From Litorimonas sp046250185 (GTDB lineage: Bacteria; Pseudomonadota; Alphaproteobacteria; Caulobacterales; Maricaulaceae), in the NCBI RefSeq assembly GCF_046250185.1, contig NZ_CP176469.1: a stretch of DNA of 64,000 bases; one strand, given 5' to 3'. The translations under genes and the position numbers were made by a program. The first letter of the stretch is position 1. Each line of letters starts with the position of its first letter. Positions 62,205-64,000 of this stretch are shown piece after piece. Under the pieces are notes generated by a model. It did no database searches and was not told where the DNA came from. It was given only the letters and a program-made list of their open reading frames with translations.

Positions 62205-63272
62205 CTAGCTCAGGCCCGTGGCCAAGTTGGCTTGTAGCAGCGGGTCGAAGCCGTAATGGCCTAGCCAGCGCGTGTCTGCGGCAAACATATCGCGCAGATC
62301 GGGCATGCCGTATTTTAACATAGCGAGGCGATCAACGCCCATGCCGAAGGCGAAACCTTGATACTCTTCGGGGTCAAGACCGCAGGCACGCAGCACATTG
62401 GGATGCACCATGCCGCAGCCGAGAATTTCCATCCAGCTTTCGCCTTGGCCGATCTTGATCGCTGCTCCATCGCGTTCGTAGCGCACATCCATTTCGGCAG
62501 ACGGCTCGGTAAACGGGAAGTGATGCGGGCGGAATTGCACGTCGACATCTGTTTCAAAAAACGCTGACACGAAGTCCATCAGCACGCCTTTGAGGTGGCC
62601 CATATGGATGCCTTTATCGATGACGAGGCCTTCGACCTGATGGAACATCGGCGTGTGCGTTTGGTCGCTATCGCAACGATAGGTGCGGCCTGGTGCGATG
62701 ATGCGGATAGGCGGCTTTTCATTGATCATGGTACGGATTTGCACAGGCGACGTATGCGTGCGCAGGACTTTTGGTTCCTCATCGTCAGCCGCTGTCATAA
62801 AAAATGTGTCGTGCATATCGCGTGCGGGATGGCCCGGCGGAAAGTTCAGCGCGGTGAAGTTATGAAAGTCGTCTTCAATGTCTGGCCCTTCGGCCACAGA
62901 AAACCCCATGTCAGAGAAGATCACAGCCATTTCTTCCATCACTTGTTGGACGGGGTGGAGCGTGCCGCGCGGACTGCCGACGGGCAGGGTCATGTCCATA
63001 GTCTCAGACGCGAGCGCGGCGTCGAGCGCGGCGTCTTCGAGTTCGGTTTTCTTTGCCTCGATCAGCGCGGCAATATCGTTTTTAAGACCATTCAGCGCGG
63101 GCCCCATGACCTTTTTCTCGTCAATGCTCATCTTGCCAAGGCCTTGCATCATCGCCGATACCTCGCCCTTTTTGCCAAGCGCCGCCACGCGAATATCGTC
63201 CAGCGCGCGCAGATCTGTCGCCGCCGCGATCTGGGCAGAGAATTTCTCAAGGGTAGCAGTAATTTCAGACAT
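62205..63272 (-). CDS. pheS: Phenylalanyl-tRNA synthetase alpha subunit
   Basis: 355 residues. This class II catalytic subunit has motif 2 PGRTYRCDSDQTHTPMFHQVEGL, and motif 3 in GFAFGMGVDRLAMLKYGMPDLR. The N-terminal coiled coil (residues ~1-80) contacts tRNA. It is first in the unit pheS-ORF-pheT. Confidence 0.97.
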   Translation of the reverse strand: MSEITATLEKFSAQIAAATDLRALDDIRVAALGKKGEVSAMMQGLGKMSIDEKKVMGPALNGLKNDIAALIEAKKTELEDAALDAALASETMDMTLPVGSPRGTLHPVQQVMEEMAVIFSDMGFSVAEGPDIEDDFHNFTALNFPPGHPARDMHDTFFMTAADDEEPKVLRTHTSPVQIRTMINEKPPIRIIAPGRTYRCDSDQTHTPMFHQVEGLVIDKGIHMGHLKGVLMDFVSAFFETDVDVQFRPHHFPFTEPSAEMDVRYERDGAAIKIGQGESWMEILGCGMVHPNVLRACGLDPEEYQGFAFGMGVDRLAMLKYGMPDLRDMFAADTRWLGHYGFDPLLQANLATGLS

Positions 63273-63351
63273 AGTCAGACCTGGTTGAATTCAGCCTGTC
63301 TTTTACGCGGGCTAGCTTAGAAATCAACTGGTGATGCGGGGTTTTAAATCC

Positions 63352-64000
63352 CTAGCTTTTGGCCTGCTTTTGTAGGCTATGGACGCGACGTTTGGCGCGT
63401 TCAAAGGTTTTGCGGTCTGTTGGCACTTTGATATTGGGATCGGGTTCGGGCTCTTCGATAATGTCTTCACGCTTGCGGAAAAGCCCTGTCTTGCCGTGAA
63501 TTTTGTCAAAGCCGTAATTGATATGATTGAGCGTCTCGTTCGTGCCGAGAACTAGGTAGCCAAATTCCTGCACCAAATTTGCCAACCCGCGCAGCACGCG
63601 GACTTGGGCGGGGGCGCTGTAATGGGTCAAGGCGCCGCGGAACATCACAACGTGAAACTTGCCAAGGCTGTCGAGGTTAGACAGCAAGTGCATTTCTTTA
63701 AACTCGACTTTTTCGCGCAATTCTTTTTTGATGACCCAGTCTTCGCGGTCACGATCAAAATGCATGATCAGGTCTTGGATCGGCAGGCCGCGCTGCACCT
63801 CGAAATGCGTGTAACGCCCCGCACGCGCACGGTCGAGGGCTTGGGACGGATAGTCGACGCCCAGAATATCGAGTTTCAGATTGGGCAATTCGGACTTTAA
63901 TTCGGCTGTGCGCATCGCCACGCCGTAAGCCTCCTGCCCGCTGGAACAGGCAAAGGACAGCACACGGATACGCCCAACGCCGCCGCGCGCAGCATATAGC
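63352..64000 (-). CDS. CheR-like methyltransferase, C-terminal part (5' truncated)
   Basis: The frame continues through the last base of the window; about 216 residues are visible. The visible part begins in the SAM-binding core: ARGGVGRIRVLSFACSSGQEAYGVAM, matching the CheR A-C-S-x-G-Q-E-x-Y motif I, then DILGVDYPSQALDRARAG, and LGKFHVVMFRGALTHYSAPAQVRVLRGLANLV. CheR enzymes methylate chemoreceptor glutamates; no other chemotaxis gene is visible, so the substrate could differ. The N-terminal CheR helical domain lies outside the window. The C-terminal ~45 residues are a charged extension. Confidence 0.9.
   Translation of the reverse strand, partial: LYAARGGVGRIRVLSFACSSGQEAYGVAMRTAELKSELPNLKLDILGVDYPSQALDRARAGRYTHFEVQRGLPIQDLIMHFDRDREDWVIKKELREKVEFKEMHLLSNLDSLGKFHVVMFRGALTHYSAPAQVRVLRGLANLVQEFGYLVLGTNETLNHINYGFDKIHGKTGLFRKREDIIEEPEPDPNIKVPTDRKTFERAKRRVHSLQKQAKS

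Overview
The window is a contiguous piece of an alphaproteobacterial chromosome of roughly mid-50s % GC. It most resembles the Hyphomonadaceae/Maricaulales (aquatic relatives of Caulobacter). The evidence is a set of genes largely restricted to Alphaproteobacteria: RcdA (DUF1465), TrcR/DUF1013, DUF1192, EipA/DUF1134, COQ9, a split PntA transhydrogenase preceded by the small aa3-oxidase subunit IV, two YdcH/DUF465 proteins, and cysteine-free ribosomal protein bL31. I saw no rRNA, tRNA, CRISPR array, transposase or integrase. Genes are densely packed and no gene-free stretch exceeds 300 bases.

Layout. 1-4.7 kb: tail of a proline-rich protein, an exported EF-hand protein, an LbtU-like outer-membrane barrel and an orphan NtrC-type regulator. 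4.9-9.1 kb: oxidase subunit IV, pntAA-pntAB-pntB and a lipase-like hydrolase. 9-13.6 kb: DUF3008, an outer-membrane barrel, an ABC-2 exporter pair and COQ9. 13.6-19.7 kb: purEK, a diguanylate cyclase, a divergent DUF465 pair, an SDR, then a cell-cycle group (TrcR, DUF1192, RcdA) and rpmE. 19.8-31.2 kb: rarA, a crotonase, DUF4197, CreD, acyltransferases, a solitary sdhB, a sensor kinase, arsC and a CmpX-like membrane protein. 31.4-47.1 kb: zapE, an exported M17 aminopeptidase, mdh, small accessory genes, then sucC-sucD-sucA-sucB, two small membrane proteins and lpdA, which is nearly a complete 2-oxoglutarate-to-succinate-to-malate segment of the TCA cycle. 47.2-50.7 kb: gloA, DUF1428, etfBA and a TMEM175-like channel. 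50.7-53.9 kb: a lipoprotein and a YgjP-like metalloprotease whose start codons overlap divergently, plus a hypothetical gene. 53.9-55.1 kb: an AT-rich two-gene cassette (DUF5343 plus TIGR02391/Ymh). 55.2-64 kb: YodC-like protein, lepA, oxyR, eipA, pheS-ORF-pheT and a CheR-like methyltransferase cut by the window end.

Most of the window is housekeeping metabolism: respiration and redox (pnt, sdhB, etf, suc/lpd, oxyR), translation (lepA, pheST, rpmE), purines and cell-cycle or division control (trcR, rcdA, zapE, eipA, a c-di-GMP cyclase).

The most unusual signals are four. (1) The DUF5343/Ymh cassette has foreign composition and is the best candidate for an undescribed, possibly defence-related, system. 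(2) Intrinsic-terminator hairpins lie in the 5' leaders of trcR, sucC and a small membrane-protein gene; in the last, the 3' arm of the hairpin is itself the ribosome-binding site. (3) Two divergent genes appear to start on the same CATG. (4) The 2-oxoglutarate dehydrogenase E2 carries two lipoyl domains.
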